A stretch of 6,082 bases of DNA from Pseudomonadota bacterium (GTDB lineage: Bacteria; Pseudomonadota; Gammaproteobacteria; Burkholderiales; Burkholderiaceae_B): assembly GCA_023432075.1 (NCBI GenBank), contig JAEYVD010000526.1, forward strand, positions 1 through 6,082. Direction: 5' to 3'. Position numbers and translations under genes: made by a program. Positions 5,617-6,082 of this stretch are shown here, in pieces (within the stretch, counting starts at the first letter, position 1; the number at the start of each line of letters is the position of its first letter). The notes beneath the pieces were generated by a model. It was not told where the DNA came from and ran no database searches. It saw only the letters and a list, made by a program, of their open reading frames with translations.

Positions 5617-6082
5617 ATGAAGATCTTTTCCGGGTCCCTGGCGACCGAGACGAACACCTTTTCTCCCATTCCGACCGGCCTGGCGTCCTACCGGGCGCGC
5701 GGCTACTTTCCGGCCGGCCAGCATCCGGACCGCATGCAGATGTTCTCGGGACCCCTGTGGGCGGCGCGCCAGCGTGCCGCGGGCAAGGATTGGACCCTCA
5801 TCGAAGGGCTGACAGCCGGCGCGACGCCGGCCGGCATCACGACCCGACACGCCTACGAGACGCTGCGCGACGAACTGCTGGACGATCTGCGCCGCGCGGG
5901 CAAGGTCGATATCGCCCTCTTTGGCCTGCACGGCGCGATGGTCGCCGACGGCTATGACGACTGCGAAGGCGACCTGCTGCGCCGCGCGCGCGAGATCGTG
6001 GGCCCCGATACCGTGATCGGCGCGGAGCTCGACCCGCACTGCCACCTGACGGATGCGATGGTCCAGAGCGCCGACTTCCTGG
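5617..6082 (+). CDS. M81 family metallopeptidase (microcystinase C, MlrC-like), N-terminal part
   Basis: The first 155 codons of a gene cut by the right edge; family members are usually around 480-510 residues. The start MKIFSGSLATETNTFSPIPT, the GLHGAMVADGYDDCEGDLL segment (103-121) and GAELDPHCHLT (135-145) are characteristic of MlrC/DUF1485 proteins. The D-P-H element (Asp139, His141) matches the Asp-x-His metal-binding pattern I recall for MlrC; the other predicted ligands lie beyond the window. MlrC itself cleaves linearised microcystin fragments, peptides with D- and beta-amino acids; most relatives have unknown natural peptides. GGAG at 5605-5608, eight bases before ATG 5617, supports this start. 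It is on the same strand as the D-amino acid oxidoreductase and RidA genes, 119 bases downstream past a hairpin, suggesting a linked role in catabolism of unusual peptides (inference). Confidence 0.93.
   Translation, partial: MKIFSGSLATETNTFSPIPTGLASYRARGYFPAGQHPDRMQMFSGPLWAARQRAAGKDWTLIEGLTAGATPAGITTRHAYETLRDELLDDLRRAGKVDIALFGLHGAMVADGYDDCEGDLLRRAREIVGPDTVIGAELDPHCHLTDAMVQSADFL

Overview
The window reads as GC-rich chromosomal DNA from a betaproteobacterium of the Alcaligenaceae (Bordetella/Achromobacter type). The evidence is the strongly GC-biased third codon positions, a Bug/TctC-family periplasmic solute-binding protein with no membrane partners beside it (a family greatly expanded in that group), and small catabolic cassettes packed around divergent regulators. 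The genus is inferred, not shown. Eight protein genes are supported, two of them cut by the window edges. I saw no tRNA, rRNA, CRISPR array, insertion sequence or phage gene.

Left part (1-376): the N-terminal part of a nitroreductase-family gene on the minus strand, preceded by about 180 bases without a gene that contain a perfect TGGAACA-N3-TGTTCCA palindrome.

Central left (377-3759): a minus-strand operon transcribed from about 3135 down to 377. It encodes a PhzS-like FAD monooxygenase, a DUF3237 protein overlapping it by 4 bases (ATGA), and a Bug/TctC solute-binding protein with a signal peptide. A MarR regulator is divergent to it. Between the two sits a perfect 9-bp-arm palindrome, TTTGTTATG-CAA-CATAACAAA, centred 28 bases upstream of the monooxygenase start. 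The inferred role is MarR-controlled uptake and hydroxylation of an aromatic or heteroaromatic acid whose identity is not evident.

Right part (3760-6082): a plus-strand group with a D-arginine-dehydrogenase-like FAD amine oxidoreductase, a RidA-family imine deaminase 31 bases downstream, and after a strong hairpin the start of an M81/MlrC metallopeptidase. The first two form a coherent pair: D-amino acid oxidation gives an imine, which RidA-type enzymes hydrolyse. The MlrC family attacks unusual peptides containing D-amino acids, so the three may form a pathway for D-residue peptides. The oxidoreductase lacks two substrate-pocket residues of the Pseudomonas aeruginosa D-arginine enzyme, so its substrate probably differs. 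Nested short repeats upstream of this gene look like an operator for a regulator not encoded nearby.

Nothing here is a clearly new system. The most unusual points are the uncharacterised monooxygenase/DUF3237/Bug unit and the D-amino acid/imine/MlrC grouping.
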